IMG/VR virus record: IMGVR_UViG_3300003886_000069
Span: 1 to 22,544 of that record
From: a virus
Reading direction: 5' to 3' (one strand)
DNA length: 22,544 bases
Shown here: positions 1 through 6,808 of the stretch, in pieces
Position numbering within the stretch: position 1 is the stretch's first letter
Layout of the letters: the number at the start of each line of letters is the position of its first letter
Made by a program: the position numbers and the translations under genes
Notes under the pieces: model-generated
Told to the model about the DNA's origin: nothing
The model's input: only the letters and a program-made list of their open reading frames with translations
The model's database searches: none

Positions 1-540
1 ATTGGCGGTCTTGCAGAATCTGCTACAGGGGCTTTGCGATCATTGCTTGATGCAGCAGGGTTCGCTAATACGAAGGGAGGGTATAAAACACGAGATGCAA
101 GGATAACCGGTGGGGATAGCCCTATAGGAATGGGCGAATGGCGCGAGGTTGATACAACAGCAGATGACCTTAAATCAGCCTTCTATGCACTCCCATATGA
201 CGAACCAAGCAAGACCATGTTTGAACTGCTGGGTATGCTCGATGACCTTGGGAGGCGGTTTGCTTCTACCACAGAGGCAATGGTTGGTGAAGCAAGTAAC
301 AATGGCCCTGTTGGAACTACCCTTGCATTGATCGAACAGGGGTCAAAGGTCTCATCTGCAATTCATAAAAGGCTGCATCACTCAACAGCACATGAATTTA
401 ACTTACTTGCAGAACTGAATGGTGAATACCTGCCAGATGATTATCCGTACTCAGTTCCAGGTAAAGATTTATATATTCTGAGCAAGGACTTTGACGACAG
501 GGTCGATGTTATCCCGATTTCAGATCCAAACAGCATTTGA
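1..540 (+). CDS. Portal protein, internal part (5' truncated; ends at in-frame TGA)
   Basis: The frame is open from the first base, so the gene begins upstream. The portal forms the dodecameric DNA-entry ring at one capsid vertex and docks terminase and the adaptor. Recognisable portal features, in order, are a GEWREV segment, LPYDEPSKTMFELLG, GPVGTTLALIEQGSKV followed by an IHKRLH helix, and an EFNLLAELNGEYLP segment ahead of a DDYPYSVPG loop. The TGA at 538-540 stops the frame in the middle of a normally continuous C-terminal domain. The same frame then continues with portal-like sequence (IDPNSI, stop, ISRAQGVKQLAAESPELYD). This may be a real nonsense change, a split gene, readthrough, or a sequence error. 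Portal identity rests on recalled family motifs and on the downstream head genes. Confidence 0.8.
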   Translation: MGGLAESATGALRSLLDAAGFANTKGGYKTRDARITGGDSPIGMGEWREVDTTADDLKSAFYALPYDEPSKTMFELLGMLDDLGRRFASTTEAMVGEASNNGPVGTTLALIEQGSKVSSAIHKRLHHSTAHEFNLLAELNGEYLPDDYPYSVPGKDLYILSKDFDDRVDVIPISDPNSI

Positions 541-1185
541 ATAAGCAGGGCTCAGGGCGTTAAGCAGTTAGCCGCAGAAAGCCCTGAACTCTATGATAAA
601 CGCGCCGTCGATAAGACCATGTTAAGGGCAATGAGAGTGACAAATATCGAAGAAATCATGCCTGAAAAAACACCCCCTCCGCCGCTTGACCCGGTAACAG
701 AGTCTTCATTAATTATAAAGGGAGACCCTGTTCTCGCCTATGTAGAACAAGACCATGAAGCGCATATTGCAGTGCATACAGCAATATTTAGCACACTTCA
801 GAAAGACGAACAGGAATTACTTGCACCACAGCACTTTGCACATATAGCAGAACATAAATCATTCGATGTAAAGATCCATTTTGAAGAACTTATTGGCGCA
901 CAGATAACCCCTGAGAATGCTGATCAGGCTACGCAGGCAGCAGCGCAGGTCGCGCAGATATATGAAGGGGAACGTCAGACGAATGAATTCGATCAGGTTG
1001 ATGCAGAGGAAAAGCGTAAAAATGCAGCAGCGATGGGCAGCATAAAGAGAAAAGACCTTGAATCTTCGGCAAAAGTAAAACGTGCAGACGATGAGGCAAC
1101 GGCTGATATTGAAAGACAGGCCGGGAAAGAAATTATTAAATCAATTGGTGAGGCATCAGCCGCACTTGGACTGGATAAAAAATAG
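541..1185 (+). pseudogene. Portal protein, C-terminal part downstream of the in-frame stop
   Basis: This stretch is in the same frame as the upstream portal fragment. Residues encoded from 541 (SRAQGVKQLAAESPELYD, then a MLRAMRV helix) and the DPVTES, PVLAYVEQDHEAH and HFAHIAEHK segments match the C-terminal helical domain of the same portal family. The tail is charged and Ala/Glu/Lys-rich and probably alpha-helical. The first in-frame ATG is at 619 and has no Shine-Dalgarno sequence (GATAAGACC precedes it), so independent translation would be weak and would lose about 26 conserved residues. If it is expressed separately, the product is 188 residues (619-1185). It is marked as a broken gene for that reason; a two-part portal or stop readthrough remains possible. 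Confidence 0.7.
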
Positions 1186-1210
1186 TGCTTATTAACTACT
1201 GGAGGATGTA

Positions 1211-1489
1211 ATGACAGAATTACCTGTTAAACGACCATCGGTCGGAAGGATTGTATGGTTCTGGCCTAAGGCTGGAATGACTCAACCACATGCAGCCATA
1301 ATCACTCACGTCTGGAATGATACCCTGGTAAACCTGTCTGCATTTGACAGTGACGGAAATCAGTATAGTCAGAGGTCTGTTTTTATATTTAATGGTGACC
1401 CAGGGGAGTACAGGCCGCAGTCATTCTTCTGTGAATGGCCTGAAGTCAGATCACCAGAAAACATTGTGGAGGAACGCCGTGTCGGATGA
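1211..1489 (+). CDS. Small conserved phage protein, unknown function (92 aa)
   Basis: The ATG at 1211 follows a good ribosome site (TGGAGGA about 7 nt upstream). The protein has a compact beta-rich look: PSVGRIVWFWP near the N-terminus, then PHAAIITHVW, VNLSAF and a D-x-DGN turn. I recall similar PSVGRIV...HAAIV..VW small proteins near portal genes of other phages, possibly with an SH3-like fold, but no role is known to me. It lies between the portal and the GroES-like gene, so a minor head-assembly role is plausible. The next gene starts inside its last codons, which suggests translational coupling. Confidence 0.6.
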   Translation: MTELPVKRPSVGRIVWFWPKAGMTQPHAAIITHVWNDTLVNLSAFDSDGNQYSQRSVFIFNGDPGEYRPQSFFCEWPEVRSPENIVEERRVG

Positions 1490-1700
1490 TATTTATGGTT
1501 CATATCTAATTAAAATGGACAAGGAGATAGAGGTTATTGAGAATTACATATTAAAGGGCAAATGTGTTGATCATCCTGAGTACCTCGCAAGGATATCTGA
1601 AAAACACGCCTATATGAGAGCGAGGGATAATTTTACGCGATCAATTAAAGACTATGAGAGCGATGATAAACAAACATCGGAGGACGATGAAGATGGCTGA
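1479..1700 (+). CDS. Small helical protein, unknown function (73 aa)
   Basis: I chose the GTG at 1479 because GTGGAGG sits 6-7 nt upstream. The in-frame ATG at 1344 lies deep inside the previous gene and has no ribosome site. The product is charged and predicted helical (KMDKEIEVIENYILKG, then an ARISEKHAYMRARD helix) with a very acidic tail. It overlaps the preceding gene by 11 nt and the following GroES-like gene by 8 nt. I do not recognise a family. Its position suggests a small head-morphogenesis accessory protein. Confidence 0.6.
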   Translation: MSDDIYGSYLIKMDKEIEVIENYILKGKCVDHPEYLARISEKHAYMRARDNFTRSIKDYESDDKQTSEDDEDG

Positions 1701-2091
1701 AGCACTACGAGAAAGTTACGAAGATTATTCTATTGACATACCAGAACCGGTAGGCTGGACGGTGCTGGTAAGACCCTATAAGGCTGAAGCCATGTCATCA
1801 GGCGGAATAGCCCTGCCCGAAGCCTCTCAGCAGGCGAACAGGTACCTAAATTCTGTTGGTCAGGTTATTAGTATGGGTAGTTTGTGTTACACAGATGATC
1901 GATTCAGTGTTGGTGACAGGGCCCCTGTTGCTTTCTGTAAGGTCGGTGATTATGTGCAGTATGGGCAGAACATTGGACATAGATTCAATGTGTATGACTC
2001 AAAAGGCGAACTCATTGAGTTCATTTTGTTAAATGACGACAACATTAAAACAGTTGTTGATAACCCGGGCGTTATACGTGCATACGTCTGA
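1693..2091 (+). CDS. GroES-like co-chaperonin (cpn10 fold)
   Basis: Cpn10 proteins cap the GroEL chamber, and phage versions (T4 gp31 is the known example) help fold the capsid protein. The sequence shows the cpn10 pattern: GWTVLVRPYKAEA at residues 21-33, a mobile-loop-like SSGGIALPE at 35-43 whose IAL corresponds to the hydrophobic tripeptide that contacts GroEL (IVL in E. coli GroES), then GQVISMG, a VGD turn, VGDYVQYGQNIG and a C-terminal EFILLNDDNIKTVV strand. At 132 aa it is longer than bacterial GroES (about 97), with an N-terminal extension and a C-terminal tail. The ATG at 1693 is 9 nt from GGAGG; the ATG at 1687 is too close. It lies between portal and scaffold, pointing to capsid assembly. 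Confidence 0.85.
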   Translation: MAEALRESYEDYSIDIPEPVGWTVLVRPYKAEAMSSGGIALPEASQQANRYLNSVGQVISMGSLCYTDDRFSVGDRAPVAFCKVGDYVQYGQNIGHRFNVYDSKGELIEFILLNDDNIKTVVDNPGVIRAYV

Positions 2092-2101
2092 GGGGGAAGT
2101 A

Positions 2102-2932
2102 ATGATTGATAATGAAGAACTGGAAGATGTCCTTGATACTGAGGATGAGATCGATAATGACATTGAAGAAGAGGAACTTGATGACTCACCTGAAGAAGGC
2201 AAAAAAGGGCTTGAAGGTGATGAAGTCGAAGAAGGGGAAGAACCAAAAGAAGAGGATCCAGAGGACGAAGAGACCTATGGCAAGAAAGTCCTTAAACGCA
2301 TAGGGCGAGAGGTCAAGAAAACAAAACTTATTGAGAGGGAGCGCGATATTGCTCGCAGTGAACTTAATAAATCACTTCGAGAACATGCAGAGCTTAGGAT
2401 TAAGTTTAATGAGTCAGAGAAAAAACGCCTTGAATATAAGGTTGAACATCTCAAGAAATCAGCGACTGCTGCACTTGATGATGGAGAGACTGAAGAGTAT
2501 ATAACCCTTAATGACGAGATGCTTGATGCAAAGGTTAGCCTCTCAAGGGTTGAAGATGAAGTTATTGAAGTGCCTGAAACAGAAGTTGAGGAAAGTGGCA
2601 TGGCCCCTGCCGCAGAAAGCTGGCTAAGTAAAAATAGATCATGGACAGATTCAGATCCTGCAAAATTCTCCAGAGCAAAGCGTTTATCAAGGGTATTGCG
2701 GAGTGAGGGATATGATGTTAGAGATCAAGAAATGTATGATGAACTTGACAGGCGGTTAAACAAAAAACCTGAAAGGCGAACACAGACATCGCATATTCCT
2801 AATTCAAGTGCGGCAAGGAATGAACAAAAAAAGGACGGCATGACCAGTGAAGATAAGAAGCTCATGCGCAAGTTCCACTTAAACCCAGATAAGGCATCCG
2901 ATAGAAAGGCATGGCTTGAAGGCAAATCATAG
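2102..2932 (+). CDS. Probable capsid scaffolding protein
   Basis: The ATG at 2102 follows GAGGGGGAAG. The 276-aa product starts with about 60 residues dominated by Glu/Asp, continues with a long heptad-like charged helix (KKTKLIERERDIARSEL to about residue 150), then has a WLSKNRSWTDSDPAKFSRA segment and a basic C-terminus (KKLMRKFHLNPDKASDRK). An acidic N-terminus, central coiled coil and basic helical tail directly before decoration and capsid genes is the usual scaffold design; the basic tail typically binds capsid subunits. No sequence motif proves it, so the call rests on composition and position. It probably multimerises and leaves the procapsid before DNA packaging. Confidence 0.7.
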   Translation: MIDNEELEDVLDTEDEIDNDIEEEELDDSPEEGKKGLEGDEVEEGEEPKEEDPEDEETYGKKVLKRIGREVKKTKLIERERDIARSELNKSLREHAELRIKFNESEKKRLEYKVEHLKKSATAALDDGETEEYITLNDEMLDAKVSLSRVEDEVIEVPETEVEESGMAPAAESWLSKNRSWTDSDPAKFSRAKRLSRVLRSEGYDVRDQEMYDELDRRLNKKPERRTQTSHIPNSSAARNEQKKDGMTSEDKKLMRKFHLNPDKASDRKAWLEGKS

Positions 2933-2942
2933 GAGAAATACC

Positions 2943-3509
2943 ATGACAAGAAAATATATAAAACGGGATAATACAATTAATACGGAATCAAAACCTGAAG
3001 AAATTAACCGGGAAAGCACTGAACAGATCAGGACAAGGGTTTCGAGAGAACAGGAAACTTGGGATAATATAGATATTCATGCTAGTATGGACGAAATCGG
3101 CGAGAATGAAGGGCCACTCCCTTATATTAAACCGAGGCCTGGCTTTGTACAGCGCTGGATCAGAACCAAAATTGGTGGTGAAGATGATCCGGAGAATATA
3201 TCAAAGTCAAGCAATCAACACTGGCGTCGTAGAGACCCATCTACAATTCCAGTGGGTTTTTCAGCCCCAACCATCTATGTAGGTGGAATAGGAAATGCAA
3301 TTGGCATATCAGGCATGATTCTGATGGAAAGGCCAGTTGAGATTAACGACAAATACAAAAGTCGAGTGATAGACAGGACCAAAGCACAGATGAGGTCTGT
3401 CGAAGAATCGCTATATAATGTTCATTCTGTGGGTGACGGATTTAATACTCCAAAAAGTGTTGGATCAAGCACAAGTGTCACTACTGGAGAAATGCCAGTT
3501 GACGACTAA
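2943..3509 (+). CDS. Conserved head-module protein, unknown function (188 aa)
   Basis: The ATG at 2943 has AGGAGA about 6 nt upstream. The N-terminal 50 residues are charged and likely disordered. A central PYIKPRPGFVQRWIRTKIGGEDD segment is the most conserved-looking part, followed by W-R-R-RDPSTIPVGF, a Gly-rich VGGIGNAIGISGMILMERP segment, and a helical then Ser/Thr-rich tail. I recall proteins with a PGF.QRW.RT motif in the same place, between scaffold and capsid, in other environmental phages, but know no function for them. It could be a minor capsid or assembly factor. Confidence 0.6.
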   Translation: MTRKYIKRDNTINTESKPEEINRESTEQIRTRVSREQETWDNIDIHASMDEIGENEGPLPYIKPRPGFVQRWIRTKIGGEDDPENISKSSNQHWRRRDPSTIPVGFSAPTIYVGGIGNAIGISGMILMERPVEINDKYKSRVIDRTKAQMRSVEESLYNVHSVGDGFNTPKSVGSSTSVTTGEMPVDD

Positions 3510-3521
3510 TATATTAATCTT

Positions 3522-3533
3522 GCCCGAGAGGGC
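3522..3533 (+). other. Stem-loop with GAGA tetraloop ahead of decoration gene
   Basis: GCCC-GAGA-GGGC forms a perfect 4-bp stem closed by a GNRA-type tetraloop, in the 44-nt gap between the 188-aa protein and the decoration-like protein. No T-run follows, so it is not a standard terminator. It could protect or mark a processed 5' end of the mRNA for the decoration and capsid genes. The stem is short and may have no role. Confidence 0.3.
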
Positions 3534-3553
3534 TTCCTATAGAGGGTAATAAG

Positions 3554-4081
3554 ATGAATCTAAACGGACCGAATGGGTTTCGCCCAGTTCGCGCCAATGA
3601 CGGAACCATCAGAATGGAGGAACGGACTATTGCATCAGGTTATGCAACAGGCCTCTTCTTCGGTGATCCAGTCAAATCTGCCGCCGCCGGCGGTGGGATT
3701 GTTGAAGCATCACTTGCAGCAGATACCAATTTGGGTATGTTCGCAGGTTGTAGTTTCGATGATGACGCCGGGAGACCTAAATTTTCACGGTACTGGCCTG
3801 CTGGTCAGGTTGCTACAAACATCAAATGTTGGGTTTACACCGATTCTGATCTGAGATTTCTCGTTCAGACTACAACGGTGGCTGCTGCAAATATTGGGCA
3901 GACCTGCGATATGGTAACTGGCGCTGGCGATCCAGCAACCGGAAATTCTGGTACACAAATTGATGGTGGCAGTTATGGCGTGGGACTTGCTTTCAAAGTT
4001 GTTGCACTATCCCCTGCTCCTGATAACGCATATGGTCAATACGGCAATGTTGAAGTCGTAATGGCTCTATCTGAACTTTAA
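3554..4081 (+). CDS. Capsid decoration-like protein
   Basis: This 175-aa, Gly/Ala/Thr-rich, beta-strand-rich protein sits immediately before the capsid gene, where small decoration (capsid-stabilising) proteins are usually encoded. It opens with NGPNGFRPVRANDGTIRM and has ATGLFFGDPVKS, a pattern of many phage head decoration proteins (GFRPVR.. near the N-terminus, then a LF.GD.VK strand), and later GMFAGCSF and YGQYGNVEVVMALSEL. The ribosome site is weak (GAGGGTAATAAG). It probably assembles as trimers on the mature capsid surface. A head-fibre base is an alternative. Confidence 0.6.
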   Translation: MNLNGPNGFRPVRANDGTIRMEERTIASGYATGLFFGDPVKSAAAGGGIVEASLAADTNLGMFAGCSFDDDAGRPKFSRYWPAGQVATNIKCWVYTDSDLRFLVQTTTVAAANIGQTCDMVTGAGDPATGNSGTQIDGGSYGVGLAFKVVALSPAPDNAYGQYGNVEVVMALSEL

Positions 4082-4093
4082 GGAGATACAGCC

Positions 4094-5068
4094 ATGATGA
4101 ATAGAGCAAGTTTCCCAAAAGGTCTTGAAGAAGGTATTAACACCTTTTTTGGGATGGAATATAAACAACACCCTGAAGAATGGCGTGGTTGCTACGAGAT
4201 CGAAGGTTCTGACAAGGCCTACGAAGAAGAGGTAATCATGACAGGTTTTGGTGCCGCACAGGTTAAGTCTGAAGGCGGAACCATTGCATACGACATGGGG
4301 CAGGAGGGATGGTCTGCACGTTATGTGCATGATACTGTCGCCCTTGCATTCGGCATTAGCGAAGAGGCCATTGAAGATAACCTGTACGTCAAACTTGCCC
4401 AAAGGTATGGTCGCGCACTCGCAAGAGCAATGCAGCATACTAAGGAAATCAAGGGTGCAGCAACTTTCAACAATGCGTTCGATGTACTCTTTCCTGGCGG
4501 TGATGGCAAGCCACTGTTGGCACCAGATCACCCGCTTATCGGTGGGGGTACTTTCAGCAACATTCTTGCAATACCTGGAGATTTTTCTGAGACGACTATT
4601 GAGCAGATACTCATTCAGATCCGTAAGACTGTCGATGACCGCAATGTACCGATTGCACTACGTCCAACCGGACTTATACTCCCTCCAGAAACGGAGTGGG
4701 ATGCAATCAGGCTGCTGAAGTCTGAATACCGTGTTGGTACCTCAGATAACGACATCAATGCAGTCAATTCAAAGGGTGTATTCAGTGAGCCGAACATAAT
4801 TACAAGGCTTACTGATTCCAACGCCTGGTTCGTCAAAACAGATGCACCAGATGGCCTGAAGCACTTTAATCGTGTTTCAATCCAGCGCGGAACTCAGGGT
4901 GATTTTGAGACCGGGAATGTCCGGTATAAAAGTCGCGAGAGATATTCTTTCGGTTACTCTGATGCTCGTACACTAGCAGTAGCACAGCAAGTAATAGCAC
5001 CATTAGGTGGAGGTCGCTGTAAAAGGCGGCCTTTTTTATTGCCTGTATATTTAATAACCTATCGATAA
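4094..5068 (+). CDS. Major capsid protein (HK97-fold, Mu gpT-like type)
   Basis: The ATG at 4094 (a second ATG at 4097) follows AAGGAGATACAGCC. The 324-aa product shows the capsid family signature: EEVIMTGFGAAQVKSEGG (N-arm), ISEEAIEDNLY, the KEIKGAATFNNAF helix, GDGKPLLAPDHP, RPTGLILPPE, GTSDNDINAVN, then AWFVKTD and GDFETGNVRYKSRERYSFGY near the C-terminus. These fit the HK97-fold subunits of many environmental phages. The last 17-20 residues (CKRRPFLLPVYLITYR) are unlike the family and are encoded across and beyond a strong terminator hairpin (5009-5037). The true stop may therefore lie earlier and have been lost by a base change or indel. Confidence 0.85.
   Translation: MMNRASFPKGLEEGINTFFGMEYKQHPEEWRGCYEIEGSDKAYEEEVIMTGFGAAQVKSEGGTIAYDMGQEGWSARYVHDTVALAFGISEEAIEDNLYVKLAQRYGRALARAMQHTKEIKGAATFNNAFDVLFPGGDGKPLLAPDHPLIGGGTFSNILAIPGDFSETTIEQILIQIRKTVDDRNVPIALRPTGLILPPETEWDAIRLLKSEYRVGTSDNDINAVNSKGVFSEPNIITRLTDSNAWFVKTDAPDGLKHFNRVSIQRGTQGDFETGNVRYKSRERYSFGYSDARTLAVAQQVIAPLGGGRCKRRPFLLPVYLITYR
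5009..5037 (+). terminator. Rho-independent terminator after (and inside the frame of) the capsid gene
   Basis: AGGTCGC at 5011-5017 pairs with GCGGCCT at 5026-5032 (one G-U pair, extendable outward by two G-U pairs) around the loop TGTAAAAG. Six Ts follow at 5032-5037. It matches the intrinsic terminator pattern and sits where transcription of the abundantly expressed head genes would be expected to drop. Confidence 0.8.
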
Positions 5069-5158
5069 TTAGTTGGCAGGATAAACTGTTAATATCATAA
5101 GCCGGGCATGCTATAGAAAATGGACTTGGAATAAAGAATAATGTAGCCACATATTTAA

Positions 5159-5187
5159 TTGAACCATTCACAAATATTTGTTATTCT
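5159..5187 (+). promoter_or_regulatory. Possible sigma70-type promoter
   Basis: TTGAAC (5159-5164) and TATTCT (5182-5187) each match the -35 and -10 consensus at 4 of 6 positions with an ideal 17-nt spacer, in an AT-rich stretch after the capsid terminator. Start of transcription would be near 5194. A promoter is needed here if the 5009-5037 terminator is efficient. The match is moderate and the region is AT-rich, so chance is possible. Confidence 0.35.
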
Positions 5188-5193
5188 CTTTGT

Positions 5194-5272
5194 TATATGA
5201 GTCAATAAGTTAGTACAGCCCCTGACTCTAAGCTGGTAGGAAACCTTAATAGGGGGATTATCAGCTTTTTTT
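5194..5272 (+). ncRNA. Candidate structured small RNA or leader RNA
   Basis: From the predicted start near 5194 to the T-run at 5266-5272 the RNA would be about 80 nt with two hairpins. GAGTCA (5199-5204) pairs with TGACTC (5223-5228), and AAGCTGGTA (5230-5238) pairs with TATCAGCTT (5259-5267). The second hairpin ends in seven Ts and carries a G-rich loop (5252-5256). No ORF with a ribosome site occupies the region. A terminator this far from any upstream gene suggests it ends its own short transcript, or attenuates the 5344 operon. I recognise no RNA family. Confidence 0.35.
5230..5272 (+). terminator. Possible intrinsic terminator or attenuator in the 5069-5343 intergenic region
   Basis: AAGCTGGTA (5230-5238) and TATCAGCTT (5259-5267) form nine pairs with one G-U pair, a 20-nt loop, and seven consecutive Ts (5266-5272). 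The loop contains GGGGG (5252-5256), which could instead pair with CTCCCC at 5279-5284. That would give an alternative structure, as in attenuators. The large loop lowers confidence. Confidence 0.45.
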
Positions 5273-5284
5273 GTGTACTCCCCA

Positions 5285-5343
5285 TAACCAATATATATCG
5301 GGCAGCGACCCGAGTTGACTCCCTGATGGGAAGGAAAGGTGAA
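5285..5343 (+). promoter_or_regulatory. Leader with small hairpin and strong ribosome site for the 5344 gene
   Basis: TCGGG-CAGCGA-CCCGA (about 5297-5313) forms a 5-bp hairpin. Then GGGAAGGAAAGG (up to 5338) gives a purine-rich ribosome site 5 nt before the ATG at 5344. This ribosome site decides the start: the in-frame ATG at 5326 lies upstream of it. Confidence 0.4.
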
Positions 5344-5712
5344 ATGGGTATATCACATTTTTCAAATTTAGAATCTGGCGGCACACTTGAAGCAAAAGGC
5401 GAACTAATTACAGCAGTTCAGGAACTGATAGCTTCAGGCGCTGCAACTCCAGGAGTTCAATCACTCGAACTAAACCATGCAACGGTCATTATCAATGCAA
5501 CAATGGCAAGGCCAACAGTAGGTCTATTTATTGTTAAGGACACGTCCGCTGCAGGCGTACTAGCGCATAACCTTGTGCTGACTACAGGGACATTCGATGG
5601 CACCAACACCACTGTAACATTTAATGCCCCAGATGATGCGCTTGTTGTTTACTTTGATAGTGCCGGGAACGGGTCTATTATTGCAAATATTGGCCTAGCT
5701 GTATTGAGTTAA
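5344..5712 (+). CDS. Small beta-rich virion-type protein (122 aa)
   Basis: The N-terminal half is a short helix (GELITAVQELIASGAA). The rest is beta-rich: VQSLELNHATVIINATMARP, GLFIVKDTSAAG, TTGTFDGTNTTVTFNAPDD and ALVVYFDSAGNGSIIANIG. I recall similar proteins (VQSLELNH near the middle, ALV..FDSAG.G.I..N.G at the end) directly after capsid genes in other phages. No function is known to me; a small structural or head-closure role is likely. It is the first gene after the capsid terminator and so probably heads the next transcript. Confidence 0.6.
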   Translation: MGISHFSNLESGGTLEAKGELITAVQELIASGAATPGVQSLELNHATVIINATMARPTVGLFIVKDTSAAGVLAHNLVLTTGTFDGTNTTVTFNAPDDALVVYFDSAGNGSIIANIGLAVLS

Positions 5713-5716
5713 TCAA

Positions 5717-6457
5717 ATGGTTGTCTCTGATTTAATAACTCGCGTCAGGGAAGATTATCTAGACGATACGCTTGGTGTGAATAACAATGATTCACTGGTA
5801 TCTGAAGCTGCCCTTATCCGTTTTGCTGATGAGGCGCAGGATCAGGCATGTCGCCGTGGTGATATGATTTATGATGAATCAGATGCAACAATAAGGCAGA
5901 TACAGCTTATTGACGGGGTAAGGGGCTACAAACTAAACCAGAAAATCACAGTTCTTGAGCGAGTTTTGATCGACAATGTTGGCCTTAAACACACGACAGA
6001 ATCTGGCATGGATAGCAACGTACCTGGATGGCGGGCAGCAGCAAAGGGCCCCCCTACACATTACTACATAAGACAAAGGACGTTATATGTTGACCCTGTT
6101 CCGGATGTTTCAGCTGCGGCAAAAACGCTTGATCTTAGTGTTTACAGGAAGCCAAAGACGGCACTTACAGCTATTGGCGATTCATTCGAGATATTTGAAG
6201 AGGCTCAGGATGACCTTGTATATTGGATGCTATACCGCGTTTATAATCTGAGAGATGAAGACCTCAACGATCCAACGGCAGCTAAAATGTATTACAGGCT
6301 GTTTGAAAAATCCTATGGCGAAGAAGTCCCTCTTCGCACCCGGATACATCAGTTTGAAAATCCAAGATTATTACAGAACTATCTAAACGATAATTACTCA
6401 ATTTCCAGTATAAGCCCAAGACATGATGATGATTTTGATAGTCGTGGGTGGAGCTAA
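5717..6457 (+). CDS. Head-to-tail adaptor protein (SU10-type phage adaptor)
   Basis: This 246-aa protein starts with an N-terminal helix (SDLITRVREDYLDD) and a second long helix (ALIRFADEAQDQACRRGD). It has a beta core with GWRAAAKGPPTHYYIRQRTLYVDPVPD and SVYRKPKTALT, and a C-terminal helical hairpin (AQDDLVYWMLYRVYN, AAKMYYRLFEKSYGEE). This layout and the PTHYYI...L.V.P.P motif match adaptor proteins that form a ring under the portal and receive the tail (SU10/T7 gp11-like role). The ATG at 5717 is 5 nt after the upstream stop; its ribosome site is weak, suggesting coupled translation. The family call is by recalled motifs. Confidence 0.65.
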   Translation: MVVSDLITRVREDYLDDTLGVNNNDSLVSEAALIRFADEAQDQACRRGDMIYDESDATIRQIQLIDGVRGYKLNQKITVLERVLIDNVGLKHTTESGMDSNVPGWRAAAKGPPTHYYIRQRTLYVDPVPDVSAAAKTLDLSVYRKPKTALTAIGDSFEIFEEAQDDLVYWMLYRVYNLRDEDLNDPTAAKMYYRLFEKSYGEEVPLRTRIHQFENPRLLQNYLNDNYSISSISPRHDDDFDSRGWS

Positions 6458-6469
6458 AGGAGAAATATT

Positions 6470-6766
6470 ATGGCCGTTATACTATTAGACCAGGTAAATA
6501 AACCAACTGTATTATCAGCTGAGTTTGAGATTAAAAATGCACCTGGATCACTAACAGGCAGGAATTTATCTACTTCGATCCCACTTGAAAAAAGGACTGG
6601 GGCAGGCGATTACATCCCTACAAAAGACCCTGCCGGGCTTGGAGTCGTACTCTCTGCATTAACTGAGAATCCATTATCTATTAATACTCCAGGTAAATAT
6701 AGGATAACAGCTGCTTCGCTTGCTGCTGGTGAGATTGTATCAATGGATCAGTCAAAGGCAAATTAG
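6470..6766 (+). CDS. Small beta-rich protein, unknown function (98 aa)
   Basis: A strong ribosome site (AAAGGAGAAA) precedes the ATG at 6470, so it is likely well expressed. The sequence alternates beta strands (VILLDQVN, LSAEFEIKNAPG) with turns, and ends in NTPGKYRITAASLAAGEIVSMD, an Ig- or fibronectin-like strand pattern. I do not recognise a specific family. Its place after the adaptor suggests a minor virion component. Confidence 0.55.
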   Translation: MAVILLDQVNKPTVLSAEFEIKNAPGSLTGRNLSTSIPLEKRTGAGDYIPTKDPAGLGVVLSALTENPLSINTPGKYRITAASLAAGEIVSMDQSKAN

Positions 6767-6808
6767 TGATAACGCCATGTTAAGGTTTTGTGAGACAGGA
6801 GAACAAAG

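Noticed and set aside
538-540. TGA as Trp or selenocysteine codon (recoded genome).
   Set aside because: TGA ends at least nine other genes here (for example at 1489, 2091, 7704, 10761, 13355, 20653), TGG is used for Trp throughout, and no SECIS-like hairpin is evident next to it.
2275-2601. A 108-codon minus-strand frame within the scaffold gene.
   Set aside because: Its Ser/Leu-rich composition is what antisense of a Glu/Lys-rich coiled coil gives. No ribosome site.
4067-4531. A 154-codon minus-strand frame opposite the capsid gene.
   Set aside because: No start signals. It lies entirely antisense to a strongly supported capsid frame.
5069-5200. Search for a tRNA or att site in the 5069-5343 gap.
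   Set aside because: No cloverleaf, no GGTTCRA T-arm and no direct repeat with another part of the window were seen by eye.
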